64,000 bases of DNA from Coffea arabica (taxonomy: Eukaryota; Streptophyta; Magnoliopsida; Gentianales; Rubiaceae), in NCBI RefSeq assembly GCF_036785885.1, contig NC_092326.1, positions 41,564,287-41,628,286 on the forward strand, read 5' to 3'. Below the pieces are notes generated by a model. The model worked only from the letters and a program-made list of their open reading frames with translations, had not been told where the DNA came from and made no database searches. A program made the translations under genes and the position numbers. Positions 12,154 through 25,800 of this stretch are shown piece after piece. Position 1 is the first letter of the stretch; each line of letters opens with the position of its first letter.

Positions 12154-13473
12154 TCAAGGATAAATAGATCTGGGGATGATGACGTTTCCAATGTTGTTGT
12201 GCCATGGATCTGCCAAGTGAGCAGCTAAGTTCTCCAGCGGTCCAGTTCCAGGGTATGCCGACTGTTGAACCGCGAATCCCACGACAGCCAACAAGGCAAG
12301 GCGGCCTAAAGATCCAAAAACAAAATGTGTATCATCAGAATATATGCGATTGGGATTGGGAGAAAGGGAAAAAAAAAAAACAGAAAAGAAAAAATTGATG
12401 AGCAAGCATGAAGGTGTGTTGTTGTTACCATTCTTGACTTCCTTGACTTTGTACTCTGCGAATTTTGCAGGGTCCTTGGAGAAGCCCAACGGGTCAAAGG
12501 CTCCACCAGGGTACTTCTTCTTTTCAGTGTCTTTCTCAATGCTTCTCTGGTGCTCTACAAAAGCAATGGCAAGGAACTCAATGGCCAAGATGGTAGGGAG
12601 GTTGCCCCATGGAACTGGTTGCCCCAAGTAGGTTGCTTGTCCTCCTGGAATGGCTGCCCACTCTTGAGCCTGAACCCAGTTTCCCAGACCCAATGCCTCT
12701 GGTACTAGGACCCCTGGCTGCAATTCATTAAGTGATTGACAGTAATTTTACTTTTCTAATTAATCAAGAACTGGACACCCGGTACTGTACAAAGAGACTA
12801 AATGGGACAACTTTGCCTCGCGGAAAACCAATAAAAAGCAGGAAATTGATCACCTATATGTAAATGTTGCCGATGCTAGAATTTGAGGGATGGAATACAC
12901 TTAAATATGTCAGTGTTAGATACATGGTATATCGCGTGTGAAGTTTAATTCGGGAGTTCCTGCCTGATAATCATTTTCCATGAATGTATGACGGGGATGA
13001 GTTGGTTAGAAGTTTGAATCCCAGAAATAAGAGAATCATGACTCATGCATGATACATACCACAGCAAGCATGGCCCATCGGCAATGGATGAGCTCAGATT
13101 CCTTGTATCTTTCCAAGTTTTCTGGAACTTCACCAAAACGAAGTGGGTCGAAGCCGAAGTCTCTGAACAACACAAAGAGATCGTAATGGTACATCACACG
13201 TCATTAAGCTGCTTAAGAAGCCAAAAAACAAAAAAAAAAAATGTCCAAGCAGTCATCTTTCACTTGTAGTATAATTCATTACCCTGGAGCTGAGCCATCA
13301 AGGTACGGTGGCCGTGGCTCGCCGGGCATCCATTCAGCTGACATGGTGAACCTGCTGCTGGAGGAAGCACTGGTGGGCAGTGCCAGGGAGGTGGCGAACT
13401 TTGACTTGGATGATGAGAGGACTGAAGGGCTAACGGCGGCGATGCCGCAGCTCGTCAATGTATTTGCTGCCAT
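12154..13473 (-). CDS. LHCA1: Chlorophyll a/b-binding protein of photosystem I, Lhca1 type
   Basis: This is a nuclear gene for a PSI light-harvesting antenna protein of the thylakoid membrane, which binds chlorophyll and carotenoid as part of the LHCI belt. Four exons close in frame: 13283-13473, 13060-13162, 12429-12717 and 12154-12305, giving 244 residues, close to the family size of about 240. Residues 1 to about 43 form a Ser/Ala-rich plastid transit peptide (start [10 protein letters not shown]). Mature sequence begins near [16 protein letters not shown]. Helix motifs with chlorophyll-ligand Glu/Arg pairs are visible: [10 protein letters not shown] at about 87-96 and EVKNGRLALL around 190-199. 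The PGGAFDPLG and [21 protein letters not shown] blocks are characteristic of Lhca1 rather than other Lhca proteins. The start is the only ATG giving the transit peptide. No damage is seen. Identity is recalled from the family, not searched. Confidence 0.95.
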
Positions 13474-13595
13474 CTTCTTCAGAACTGGAGAGAATTCTGG
13501 AAAGCAAGAAAAAATGGCAGAAGACAAAAAGATGGTTTGACAAGGAGAAGGGGTGTGACAACAGGGTAGCAGGACTTGGTATAAGGGAGAAAGAA

Positions 13596-13631
13596 GGATA
13601 TAGAGCGAATCCAAATGTTGATCGTTATTGG
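13596..13631 (-). promoter_or_regulatory. Candidate core promoter of LHCA1
   Basis: On the minus strand, CTCTATATCC lies about 120-130 bases upstream of the LHCA1 start codon, with a CCAAT motif (seen as ATTGG on the plus strand) about 25 bases further upstream. Both are loose matches to TATA and CCAAT boxes. The transcription start is unknown. Confidence 0.35.
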
Positions 13632-14902
13632 CTAAGGATACCAGATTGTGTTGTGTTATTGGGCCACGTATAAGTTGTTAATCCATGGGGATATCTTATG
13701 TGGAATATCAAGTGGATAGGTCTTAAAGGTCGAGATCTTATGGTGTTTTCTGTGGTGGGAGCTCTTTCCAGCCTAGAAAGATCGAGGTGGCTGTAAATGT
13801 CACCAAATGAAACTTCCAAGTGGTTAATGTAATCAGTACTGTTTTCAGTAGAAGCATATAAAAACCATCAAAACTCAAACACTATCATCACAGTCAAAAT
13901 AACCATGGCTATGTAATTGAGTGTTTTCAGCAGTGATCACAGCCATTTTCACATTATAGACATATGGCAAAATGTCTCACAGCATATACAGCTCAAGCAA
14001 CTCATCAACATGTCGATTTAACGCAACATACAATTGCAAAAAAGGTGTTTTTAAATCATTCTTCAATCCCAATTATCCCCTAATTCTCTATGATTTCAAC
14101 CCTTAATTTGACTATATTAGGCTCCATTTTGCGAATGAAAAAAAATAAATTATAGATCGAGAGAGATGATACAGTGAGGATGAGCTAACATATTTTGTGG
14201 CTTTCAACAATAATTCTAGGGTATTTTTGACCACTTATATCCATATACAAAGTGGGCAATTTAGTCATTTTATTAGTTTTTTTTTTAAAGCCAATTCACA
14301 AGATTTAGGTATGATTAGTCTCGAGGGGATAAACTATATATTATTTTAGTTTGAAGAGGTAAAGTGGGATTAATCCCATAATTCAAGTAGCAAAGTGCCA
14401 TTCATCCTTTAGAAAAACGTTAGGGATTTCAAAAAAATGTAATTTTTTTTGGAGTTAGTATTGAGAGAGATTGACAACCAAGAATAACTTAGTCAATAAG
14501 ACACCGTAACTTAGTTAGTAAAACGCTTTACTTATAATCGATATGTCGAGTTATCAAGGTGCTAAAATGAAAAATCACTATTGATTCTCTTAGAAAAAAA
14601 AAGAGAAAAGGAATAAAGATGTATTTTCTACCATCTACAATTTGTCACTACAAATTGTTTTAGGTGTATTTAAAAGGGTTAATTTCACATTAGTCCTGTA
14701 TAGTGGTTTAAAGTTTTAATTTGGTCATTTAAAGTTTTAAAATGAATCCATTTAATCCCCTTCAATTGAGAAGTCTGATTTTGATCCTCAAAAGTAGCAA
14801 GAGCTATCAATTTGGTCCATCAAATTAAAAAAAAAAAATCTCAATTTGGTCCTTTAAACAAGAAAGTTGTTCTAATTTTGATCAATTTATCATATTTTGT
14901 TA

Positions 14903-15058
14903 AAGGATTAATCTTTTATATACTGACATTGTACATACAATCACCATTAGATACATGACAACTCACTTGAATTTAAAATTAAAATCCAAATTTTGTTCAT
15001 ATGTCATGCATCCAACTGTGATAATGTATGTATTGTCAGTATATATAAGATTTACTCT
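14903..15058. repeat. MITE of the TATACTGACA family, copy 1
   Basis: The left end AGGATTAATCTTTTATATACTGACA is mirrored by TGTCAGTATATATAAGATTTACT on the right, with a second inner pair around CATGACA/TGTCATGCATCCAA. Copies lie at about 15396-15543, 20548-20688 and 36930-37172. Confidence 0.6.
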
Positions 15059-15395
15059 TTGTTAAATACATTAATATTTTGCTTATTATAAAAGATTTAA
15101 CTTCAAAAAGAGAAAAATAAGCAAAGTTTAGTTGTTCTCCAAGAAACATTCACTCATTAATCTTTTTTTTTTCATGATAAATGGGTGGTCTTTAGCTACT
15201 TATTTTTATTTCAGTATGCAGCAATGTAGTAGTTTCATCCGGACATAAAAGGAGCGTGCTAATTTGGTGAAAAAAGTTACATGTCATTTAAATCACTAAA
15301 GTTGGAAAAAACTTAAAATAGAATGACAGTAAATCTTATTAGTTTTGTTTCTTTACGGTTTAATTCTTTCATAGTTATCAAATCATTAATATGAG

Positions 15396-15543
15396 GATAA
15401 CATTTTTATACATTGTTAGCGTATATATTTTTGTTTTTTACACTTGCAGGTCCAAATCACATCACATAACATGAATTCAAATTTTAAATTTAAATCATAT
15501 ATATGTGACATATATCCAAAGTTTAGTGTATACAGAGTTAATC
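15396..15543. repeat. MITE of the TATACTGACA family, copy 2
   Basis: This copy is more diverged. It has the ATACATTGTTAGCGTATA and AGTGTATACAGAGTTAATCC ends and the AATTTTAAATTTAAAT centre of the family. Confidence 0.4.
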
Positions 15544-15709
15544 CTTAGTATAATTCAATATATTAGGTTTAAAAGATCAAGTTGGAACATTTTTTGTCTC
15601 AATTTGGCAAACCAATTTGAGATGTTCTAGTTTGAGGGACTAAAATTTTCGAGGAATGAAAATTATCAAATGAGACTTTTCGATGTGAATGCCAAACAGA
15701 ATAAAGATA

Positions 15710-16499
15710 GGGTTAATTATATTTACCTTTCCTGAGGTTTGACCATATTACCAATCAATCTCTGTAATTTGTCCAAATAACGGTCTCACCCTTTGAATGA
15801 TCAAACATTTAACAAAAATCCCCTTAATGACGAAAATGCCCTTATTGAGGCCATGTTATATTAAAAAAAGAACATATTTTTATTTTATTAACTCTGAAGC
15901 AATCCAAAAAAATAGAAAAAGTTTTTACTTATTATTTTATAAAAACCATATATTTGCTTCCATAAATAATTTTGAATCAATACTTATTTTAAATCTTAAA
16001 AATGAATATTAACAATTAGATAAATTGAAAGAAAAATAAAAAAGAAGCAATTATTTTAAATCCTCAAGATGGTTCAAATTTGTGGTTCAAGGCATGTTGT
16101 GGAGAGCACAAGGCATGTTTTCCTCAATTTGAACCATACTCCAGGAATTAAAATAATTTCTTCTTTTTTTTATTTTCTTTCAATTTATCTAATTTTTAAT
16201 ATTTATTTTTAAGATTTAAAATAATTATTGATTCAAAACTATTTATGGAAGCAAAGATATGATTTTTATAAAATAATAAGCAAAAATTTTTTCTTTTTTT
16301 TTGGATTGTTTCAGGATTAATAAAATAAAAATATGTTCTGTTTTTTAATGCAACATAGCCTCAATAAGGGCATTTTCGGCATTAAGGGGGTTTTTGTTAA
16401 ATGTTTGATCATTCAAAGGGCGAGACCGTTATTTGAATAAATTATAGGGACTGATTGGTAATATGGTCAAACCTCAGGGGAGGTAAATGCAATTAACCC
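15710..16499. mobile_element. Palindromic Mutator-like MITE with 9-bp target duplication
   Basis: The element is 790 bp and consists almost entirely of two inverted arms of about 370-380 bp (about 15710-16082 and 16128-16499). They match at roughly nine bases in ten by eye and are separated by a loop of about 45 bases. The ends are GGGTTAATT and AATTAACCC. A perfect 9-bp direct repeat, ATAAAGATA, lies immediately outside both ends (15701-15709 and 16500-16508). A 9-bp target duplication with long terminal inverted repeats is the hallmark of Mutator-like elements. There is no transposase. A transcript would fold into one long duplex. Confidence 0.85.
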
Positions 16500-16837
16500 A
16501 TAAAGATATTGCACTTTAGAGGACCATATTGAAATTTAAAAATTAACCCATTGTGGATCCCTCAATCCAAATCCGGGTAAAGCTATAAAAGGTAATGTAG
16601 AAAAGAGAAATACGTAAAGATGACTAGACTAAAAAGACAAATACATGGGATAGCGACAGTCATCACAGGTAGCTGTAGCTCCCGATACATACAGCTAACT
16701 ACTCTTTACTCTCCAGCGAATGCCTGCTCGCCATTCATTCATTGCCTTCTCATTTCTACTGTCATCTCCTGTCTTGTTACTGCAAATCTGGGTGATTAAA
16801 TCCCCTTTTTTTTCGCTGTGAATTGCGAGGCACTGAA

Positions 16838-19800
16838 ATGGCCTTCGCTTCTGCACTCCAGCCCATATTTTGCTCTGGCAATGATACCGCAAAACCCATC
16901 AAGGACAAGCTAAAAGCTGGTGGTTCTGGTGGAGGAGGTGCTGTTGGAAACGTTGCGGTGGTGGTGAAAAAGGATTTTGAGTTTCTGAGGAAGGGATTTA
17001 GTAAAGGTGTGGAATGGGCTAATACTACTCTTCACCTTCCCAAGATTGCAAAATCAATTGATGACTTCATCTGGCTCCGTCATGTTGAAGACCCACGTGT
17101 TGTTTCTCCACTCAGGACTCCTTCTTGGCCTCAGCCTTATTATCCAGGTCTAGTTTTCTTAATTCCATACTGGTAGAGTGGTAATTGATTAATTCTGTGT
17201 TTTTTGGTTTAGCAATTTTGTTACTTTTGTCAAGTTGAATTTTAGTTATTAAACTTTTTATCTTTTACCAATGATCATCATTAGCAAACTCTTTTTTTTT
17301 TTGTTTAAATTGATGATAATGAGATTGGCTAGGTAATTTATGAGAGCTTTTAATCTACATAAGCAGGTTCAAGTTTTAAGTTGTAACTTATCACAGTTCG
17401 CTCAGTGAAGTATTGAAAAGCATAAGAAATGTTAAATTTGACACTGAACCTTATGGTGTTAAAACTAACAATTAGCAGCATTATGGTTTTGAAGAATGTT
17501 CAGTTTGTTGAATTTTATATTCTAGCAACTGGGTTTTCAATCAAGATTTATCAATTAGAAGCATTACTAAAGGATGAGAATCAGTTTAGTCGTCAAACAT
17601 TTCTTTCTAAGGTATGGGTTTTGCCCTAGAATCAAATGCCACCTGTGTGCTTGGGCTTGTTGAGAAACTCTACATATTTTTTATTTCTATTTAGGTGAGA
17701 GTTGTACATAGGCCATGTTTCAGGATAAAGTTGATTCTTGATGGGGGAAAATTGTCAACGATTGAATGAATTTTTCATTCGACGGGGAGCATTTGAAAGA
17801 AATTAAGAGTCCCACGATTCACTTTTACCTGAAGTTTTTGACAAATAGCACTTCCCAGTTTAGGTCAGCGGACATCATATGGGAATGGAATGGACAGTAA
17901 ACAAGTGGGATATCTAATTTGAAGCAGTGGGAGTACTCAGATGGCGCTTGTGTCCAATCCTGTTTAAGGTGCACTACGTTGTGGCTGCTGCTTGTAACCT
18001 TGCAACAAGCCATCCAAATGATGGAGCAACAGTTTGTAAAACTTTAATCAGCTAGAAGATGGCTAATGCTCAATGTTACAACTAGCAATTGTTGACGTGT
18101 GTTAAGACCTTTGGCTGACTGACTTTAGCTAATGTTAACCTGCCCTTTCATGATAACATTGAAAGGATCGTGTGGTTGATATGCATGTGAAAGTTAATAT
18201 TGCTGAACTTGTTTCTTAGTTAATTGACTTTGGGCATTTGATATATCCCGACAGAGCTTTCTGGAATTGATTTACTTGTTGCTGATCTTCAAGCACTGGA
18301 GGCATATATTCGCTATTTCTACTATCTATCCAAGTTATGGACGAAGCCATTGCCCGAGTCATATGATTCTCAAGAAGTAGCTGACTATTTTAGGTTGAGG
18401 CCTCATGTAGTTGCCCTCCGTCTTCTGGAGGTACTTTACATGTCCTATTGAATTGTTTAGTTTTGATTTTTTGCTCTGTCACAGTTGCAAGTATTCTGAT
18501 TTCAACCTAATTGTTTTGTTGAGGATGCCTGATGTGTCTCAGATTTTGTATTGGTTGCTTCTGACAACCATATGTAGTTGCCATAATAATCTTGAAAAAT
18601 CTTGCATTGGAGCTTAAAATAATTCATTTCTTGAACACTTGAATTGTCTTATTGTCTCCAGTTGGAGGACTCTTGACCTTAACTTTGAGATTACCCTGAA
18701 ATAAGAATGCATGATCTCTTATTGCACTTTCCCATGTTTAAAATGGTGTGTATCTAATATTATACAACCTTTTGAAGGGAGAAGACAAATATATGGGTGC
18801 TCTATCACTTTCATAGTTGAAGCTGTCTAAATGCTGGAAATCAATGAAATGCAAATATTTTGACAACAGTCACTTAAGGACCTTGAATTCTTCAACTTTG
18901 TGAATGTTTCCTTGCAATCTGCTAGCATTTTGAGTTTCGTGATGGATGTTGAATGGTTTATCTTTCAGCATGAGAATCCCTGTTGAAAGATTTTCGAGCT
19001 GATCACTAAGGGTTTCATTATAATTGTACTACAAGCTATTTTGTTGAACTTCTTCCTCATCGCGTTGATATCTTATTTAAGGTGTTTGCTGCCTTTTCTT
19101 CTGCTGCAATAAGAATGCGAATCTCAGGGATCGGTTCTTCCAAAAGCAATGTTGCTGATAAGGATATATCCCAGTACAGTTTTGGAATATTGTTAAAGGA
19201 AACAATGCTAAATTTGGGCCCTACATTTATAAAAAGTAAGCATACCATTTACTCTGAGCCCACAAATTTGTTAATATACGCTTTGTTTTTTCTTTTTGAT
19301 TTATGTGTTGACAACATAACTAAAAGATAAGCAAAGGTCAAAGGGCAACATAATCACAAGTTTATGTGTATAGCTGCTTTCTTTTGTTTACTAGCATTCT
19401 TCTACAGAATCGTAAGTTTTGTAAATTTGTGTAAATAATTTAGTTGAGAGATGCAGAGCTCTTTACTTTATTCATTTGCTTGTTTTGCAGTTGGTCAGTC
19501 CCTGTCCACAAGACCGGATATCATTGGGACTGAGATCTCCAAGGTTTCATGTTATTCTTTAAATTATAGAATCCATTTGTTAGAACCTATTTGAAATTCT
19601 CATATTTGATTTGTGTCTTCGTGTATGATTTGTTCTGAGGGCAGAAGTTTGAATGATATTTATATGAAGCACTCATATAAAACAGGATGCATAGCCTCCA
19701 TGGTGGCAGGCTGTCATTCATTGAGTGTGTTTGGATAGAAGATTATCTAGAAAAATTCTTTGGAATAACACTAGCACTTATTGTGATGTGATGTATGTGA

Positions 19801-22800
19801 GATAAAAAGACAGTTGGAAAAGTAAAAACATAATTGAAAAATGTCAATGTTTTGAAGATTTTATGAGCGTCTGTTTCATGTTTGACTTTTGGGTCGAAAT
19901 CATGATTGCAGGCTTTGTCTGAGCTGCACGAGAATATCCCCTCTTTTCCCAAGGTTGTTGCTTTCAAGATCATTGAAGAAGAACTGGGTTCTCCTGTGGG
20001 AAAATTCTTTAGCTATATTTCAGAGGAACCAATTGCTGCAGCTTCATTTGGTCAGGTAGTTCATTTACTTATGAAAGTGATTGTTTTTAGTACTATCTGG
20101 AAATAGTAATTGGACATAGGCTTTCCTCTATTCTTATTCTTTGTCATTTTGTGTGTTTTTCTCATGTATTGGGTTTGACTTCCATTTTAGGTCTATAGAG
20201 CTAGGACTGTTGATGGTTTTGATGTTGCTGTGAAAGTCCAGCGCCCTAACCTACATCATGTGGTTGTTCGAGATATTTACATTCTTCGCCTCGGGGTTAG
20301 TTTAAATTCTGTTTGTGGAAAATACTTTATGAACTCAAGCAGTTTTGCCTAAATAATTTTTTAGACAATTGTCTCAGCTGGGGCTATTGAAAGAAATAGC
20401 AAAAAGGAAGAGTGACCCCAGGCTTTATGCTGATGAACTGGGAAAAGGCTTAGTTGGGGAGTTAGATTACACCTTGGAGGCTGCCAATGCAGAGAAATTT
20501 ATGGTACAAATTTTCTTCTATGCTTATAAGCATTTTCTCCTTGCAGGATTCTTTTACAATGACTGTATACACTGTCCCAGTTGGATGCATGACACGTGCA
20601 AAATTTGGGTTTCAAATTTAAATTTAGATTATGTGTTATGCATCCAATGGTGAAAGTGTATATACTGTTAGTGTATAGAAGATTAATTCAAAGAAAAAAA
20701 AAAGGAAGCTTAGACTTAGTTGATGGCTATTTAGTCAGCTGAAGTGTTTGGAATTTTCTCTGCACATTAGGCAATGCTTTAATTACTGTAATTGGCTAAC
20801 AAATGATTTTCGCTTAAATCATTTTATGACCTTTTATCAACATATTGAAATTTGAAAATCTCCAAATTTGCTGCCACCATATTGTTCCAGAAACAGACTT
20901 GTGGCTGGCAGTCCCTTTTTACTTGTGAATGTCAAACTGACGGTGCAGGGATCATGATGAGATTAGCCTGGAAGTTGGCAGGTAGTATACTGCTGTTGCC
21001 AGACATCACTTCCTCTTTTGTGCTGTGGCACAATTATCCCTTCCTTCATCTCTATATATTTGTTTGGAACCAAGTAAACTTCTGTGAATCAGTCTTCATA
21101 TTTTATCACTTCTTTTGGATACTCCTTTAAATATCATGATGGGTTGTGGAATTATGCAAAATTTGTTGAATAGAGTGGCCATTGCTCTCGTTGAATAGAG
21201 TGGCCATTACAGTTCGAACTTAGCCTGACATCTAAATCTTGTCAAAAGAAAGTAAAAAGAGATAATGTCTGCCTCATGCTGGCAAAATAGTGTTGTATGA
21301 AACAAATTGACATACTTGAAGAAAGAAAAATCATGTGTTTTTCTTGTTTCTTTGTGTGATGAGTCATTTGAAGAATCTGCTTTTTACCTACCAAAGGTTC
21401 AAAATCTTACAATCTAATTCCTTCTTGGTTACTGCAGGAAGCACATTCTCGGTATCCTTTTATATGTGTTCCAAAAATTTTCCGACATCTTAGCCGGAAA
21501 AAGATTCTGACCATGGAATGGATGGTTGGTGATAATCCACGCGATTTACTTTTCCTCTCTACCGAATCACTTGACCAGCACCCTGGATTAACAGAGAGGC
21601 GGCAAAATGAAGCAAAAAGACGTCTTCTTGACTTGGTATGCAATCTGCATTCTGGCTTGTATGCGTCAATGGATTATGAGTTATGTATTTGGCAGTCCAC
21701 AAATTAATCATTCATTCTCAAAGCTGCTTGATCTTACACAACATAGCAAGAATAAAACTTACGTGTGTATACTAGAATTTATATATATCTGCTAGAGAAT
21801 TAGGTATTGTAGAGGTAATCCAACCTTTTGCTGTTGAGCTTGTGATGACCTGTAATGGGAGAAAGGCGCAAACACTGTCGCTTTCTTGTGTTGGCCATAT
21901 GCACTATTGTTAATGAAATATCTTGTTCTTAATACTGTGTTTATCATAGATTTTTGTGCTTTACCTATTTTAGGTTAATAAAGGAGTGGAAGCATCACTA
22001 ATTCAACTCCTTGAGACTGGGTTATTGCATGCTGACCCCCACCCGGGCAACTTGCGCTACACATCATCTGGGCAAATTGGGTATGATTAATTGGCTATCT
22101 TGTTACTTAATTGAAGGAAGATCTGATTTACATATGGTTCTTCTTTGCTTCTGTTTTATGTTAGGTTTCTTGATTTTGGGTTGCTTTGCCAGATGGAAAA
22201 GAAACATCAATTTGCCATGCTTGCATCCATAGTGCATATAGTTTATGGAGATTGGGCATCTCTTGTGCAGGCACTAATTCAAATGGATGTTGTACGGCCA
22301 GGAACTAATGTTCTGCGTGTTACCATGGTAATATATGGTGTACAATAAGCAATAGCTGATCCATTTATTTTCTCTTATTCATGCTTTACATGAAATCCTT
22401 TAAATCATTTTCCAATGAATTGGGCTTTATTTTCATCTTGTCCTTTTCTGCTTATTGCTCAAGTAATTTTCGTATGTGGATCTACTTTTTTGGTGGAAAA
22501 ATGATTCAGGACTTGGAAGATGCCTTGGGAGAGGTAGAACTTAACCGTGGAATCCCCAACGTCAAGTTTAGTCGGGTGAGAACTGTAATATGGTGACTTA
22601 TTCTTGGGGTGACCAAAATTTGACAAAAGATTTCTGAACATGTTGAGTTTGTAACAGCACACTCTCAGTTTCTTTTGCAAACATATCCTTAGGAAGGATG
22701 AAGCTCTATCACTCTCTCTTACCCCTTTGAAACTTTATTTTTAGAATATAATAGACATTTGAAAAATGGAATCTAAATCTTGGTTGTTCTCTTCCATTTC

Positions 22801-25800
22801 TTCCATAACTGGTTGCTGACATTGACATTTGTGATCTAGGTTCTTGGTAAAATATGGTCTGTGGCACTGAAGTATCATTTTCGCATGCCACCATACTACA
22901 CTCTGCTTCTGCGGTCTTTGGCTTCACTGGAAGGTAGACTACCATGTCATGTTTCTTTCGTCAACCCTTTGACTTTAGCAATGTCAACTTTACGGAATTC
23001 TGCTAACTTTTCCTTTAAAAACAATGACCTGTTGGAAAGCTTAATCTGAGGCTATTATGTAGAGTAATGTGCATGGTGTTTTATTATCCATCTGTCTCTT
23101 TATCTGTTTTTATTATTGCCCCTTTCACACATTCTCAATACAGCTTCACTTTTCAAAAAACTAGGACTAAGGGCCCTGCTTAACCAGTGCCACAAGGTTA
23201 CTCATCAGACAAATTCTATCTGGAAATACCTGGTATAAAATTTTTGTTGGCCAAAATGTCGAAAAGGTTGGTACTATATTTTCTGGTAGATTGCCCATGG
23301 TATTGTAACACAGAACCAGAGTTATGTATCAAGTGGTTGGTTCTTTTCCTTATGGCCTTCATTTTTTGGGGTTGTGGAGTGTATTCAAAAAATGGATACT
23401 AGATAAGTGTCAGGAAGTCTCTGTCTAGGCACACATGACCTGGTTTGATTTGCTAGTAAATGAAATGACTGCTAGTGGTAGAATTGTCGATAAAGCATAG
23501 TTGGCCTCAAATGAACACATCCTTCTTTTTGTTTGCTGGATTTTAGATTCTTAAGTGCAAAGAAGTATTTCGATAGGATTGTTTTTCTATCTTTCTTTGC
23601 ATATATACTTGTTATGGTTGTGATTTCAATTCTCATGTTTGTCATCCATAAACTGGAACTGCATTTGACAGCTTTCTACAAGCTGCTAATACTATATTAT
23701 GAAAATTGCCTCTTTTTGAAACATGTATTTACCTTCCTTTTGGTCATATATTGCAGGATTGGCAGTTGCTGCAGATCCAAATTTTAAAACATTTGAGGCT
23801 GCATATCCCTATGTTGTCCGTAAACTTCTCACTGATAATTCAGCTTCCTCGGGGAGAATTCTGCACTCGGTACATATATAAATTATAACACTGCCATCAT
23901 TGTACTGGGTTTTCTGGTTGCACAAAATTGTCTTTCAAATATCTGCAGCTTATATTTATCATGTTTAAGCCCATTATCTGAGAGTTAGTTGTCGTGGAAA
24001 GTGAATTAAGGGGATGTCTTTGCTACTTGTGAATTCAGAGTGGGGGTTAAATGTACTTGCTACCTGCACTTCTTTTGTTATATAGATCTTCTAGTTAATT
24101 TGAACTGCAGCAAGTTTCCTTTAAATAAAACTTCCATTCTATCCTGCTTTATATCTTAGAGTTGGAAACTTCACTTATCGATGCACAATCATCCTCTGGA
24201 ACCACTAGAAATTAGTGATATGTGACTGTAACTTTATCTGATGAACAGCCTGAAAAACGCACAGAGATCCCTGAAAACCTGGTTTTGCTACATCCTTGAC
24301 CCTCGAACTTTCAGCTCTTTCGTAGCCCATGATATACCTATTCGGTCATGTAAACTAAGAAAAATGGAGAGAAAAAATACTTTTCTTCTATTTCACTTTG
24401 GACTACACAATATACAAATATATATATACACAAGTGGATACTATAATCATATGATACTATAATCATACTATTACCTAATTAATATATGATACTATAATCA
24501 TATGATACCTAATTAATATATAATACTATAATCAAATCTTTCCTAATATTTATATTATCAAATCTTTCCATAATATCAGATCACATATCTTCAACACTCC
24601 CCCTCAAGCTGGTGAATATAGATCTTCCATTCCCAGCTTGACAACACTTTCATGAAACATGTTGCTACACAGTCCCTTTGTCATCACATCTGCAAGTTGA
24701 AGTCCTGTCGGAACATATGGAGTACAAATCAGTCCACTTTCTAGCTTATCTTTAATAAAGTGCCTGTCTATCTCTATGTGCTTCGTCCGATCATGTTGCA
24801 CTGGGTTGTGAGCTATACTTATAGCAGATTTGTTATCACAGTATAGCTTCATCGGTTTGCTCCATTGAATCCTCAAGTCTTCTAGGATAATTTTAACCCA
24901 CAATAATTCACATACCCCTGCTGCCATAGCCCTGAACTCTGCTTCAGCACTTGACCTTGCTACCACACTTTGTTTCTTGCTTCTCCAGGATATTAAGTTT
25001 CCTCCAAGAAATGTACAATATCCTGAAGTTGATCGCCTGTCAACTGGAGACCCTGCAAAGTCTGCATCTGTGTAAACTGCCAGATCAATTTCAGGACCCT
25101 TTTTGAATAAAATTTCCTTCCCTGGATGTGCCTTTAAGTAATGAAGCACTCGATAAACTGCTTGTAGATGAACTGCTCTAGGATCATGCATAAATTGACT
25201 AATAACACTGACTGAGTAAGCTATATCTGGCCTAGTATGTGCGAGATAAATGAGTTTCCCAACAAGTCTTTGGTACATCTCTCTGTCCACAGCTGTATCT
25301 CCATGAGTCTCACTTAATTTGTGATTCTGCTCAATGGGAGTTCCAACTGGTTTGCTTGCTGTCATGCCTGTTTCCTTGAGCAGGTCCATAACATACTTCT
25401 GTTGAGAAATAAAAATTCCCTGCCTTGATCGAGCCACTTCAATTCCCAGAAAATATTTCAATTTTCCTAAATCCTTTATTTCAAATTCCTTGGCTAGGCA
25501 CCACTTCAAAGTTTTCTTCTCTACTTCATCGTTTCCTGTCACTATAATGTCATCTACGTATACAATCAAAACAGTAACTCCCCCCAAGGCTGAATGCTTG
25601 ATGAACAGGGTATGATCTCCTTGACTTTGCTTGTAACCATTAGCTATCATTACCTTGGCAAATCGTCCAAACCAAGCACGTGGGGATTGTTTCAGCCCAT
25701 ATAATGCCTTTTTTAACCGACAAACCTTGTTCTTGTCAACCCCACTGAATCCCGGTGGAATGCTTATATAAATCTCCTCTTCTAACTCTCCATGAAGAAA

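Larger units (their letters stand above)
13800..16837. other. Intergenic repeat cluster between LHCA1 and the ABC1 kinase gene
   Basis: No gene is seen. From about 14682 the sequence repeats the phrases TTTGGTCC and GGGTTAATTT, typical of plant MITEs. Two copies of a TATACACTG..CAGTGTATA family lie at about 14903-15058 and 15396-15543. The Mutator-like palindrome at 15710-16499 is listed separately. The last 300 bases before 16838 should hold the promoter and 5' leader of the kinase gene. Confidence 0.7.

Noticed and set aside
14682-16550. Possible larger element: GGGTTAATTT at 14683 mirrored by AAATTAACCC near 16550, with the palindrome nested inside
   Set aside because: The ends are short, AT-rich and a common plant MITE phrase. 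I found no matching target duplication, so a single outer element is not supported.
18665-18690. CTCTTGACCTTAACTTTGAG is reminiscent of the TAS3 tasiR-ARF sequence
   Set aside because: Only the TCTTGACCTT core matches, there is no second copy at 21-nt phase and no miR390 sites. It is an intron of the ABC1 kinase gene.
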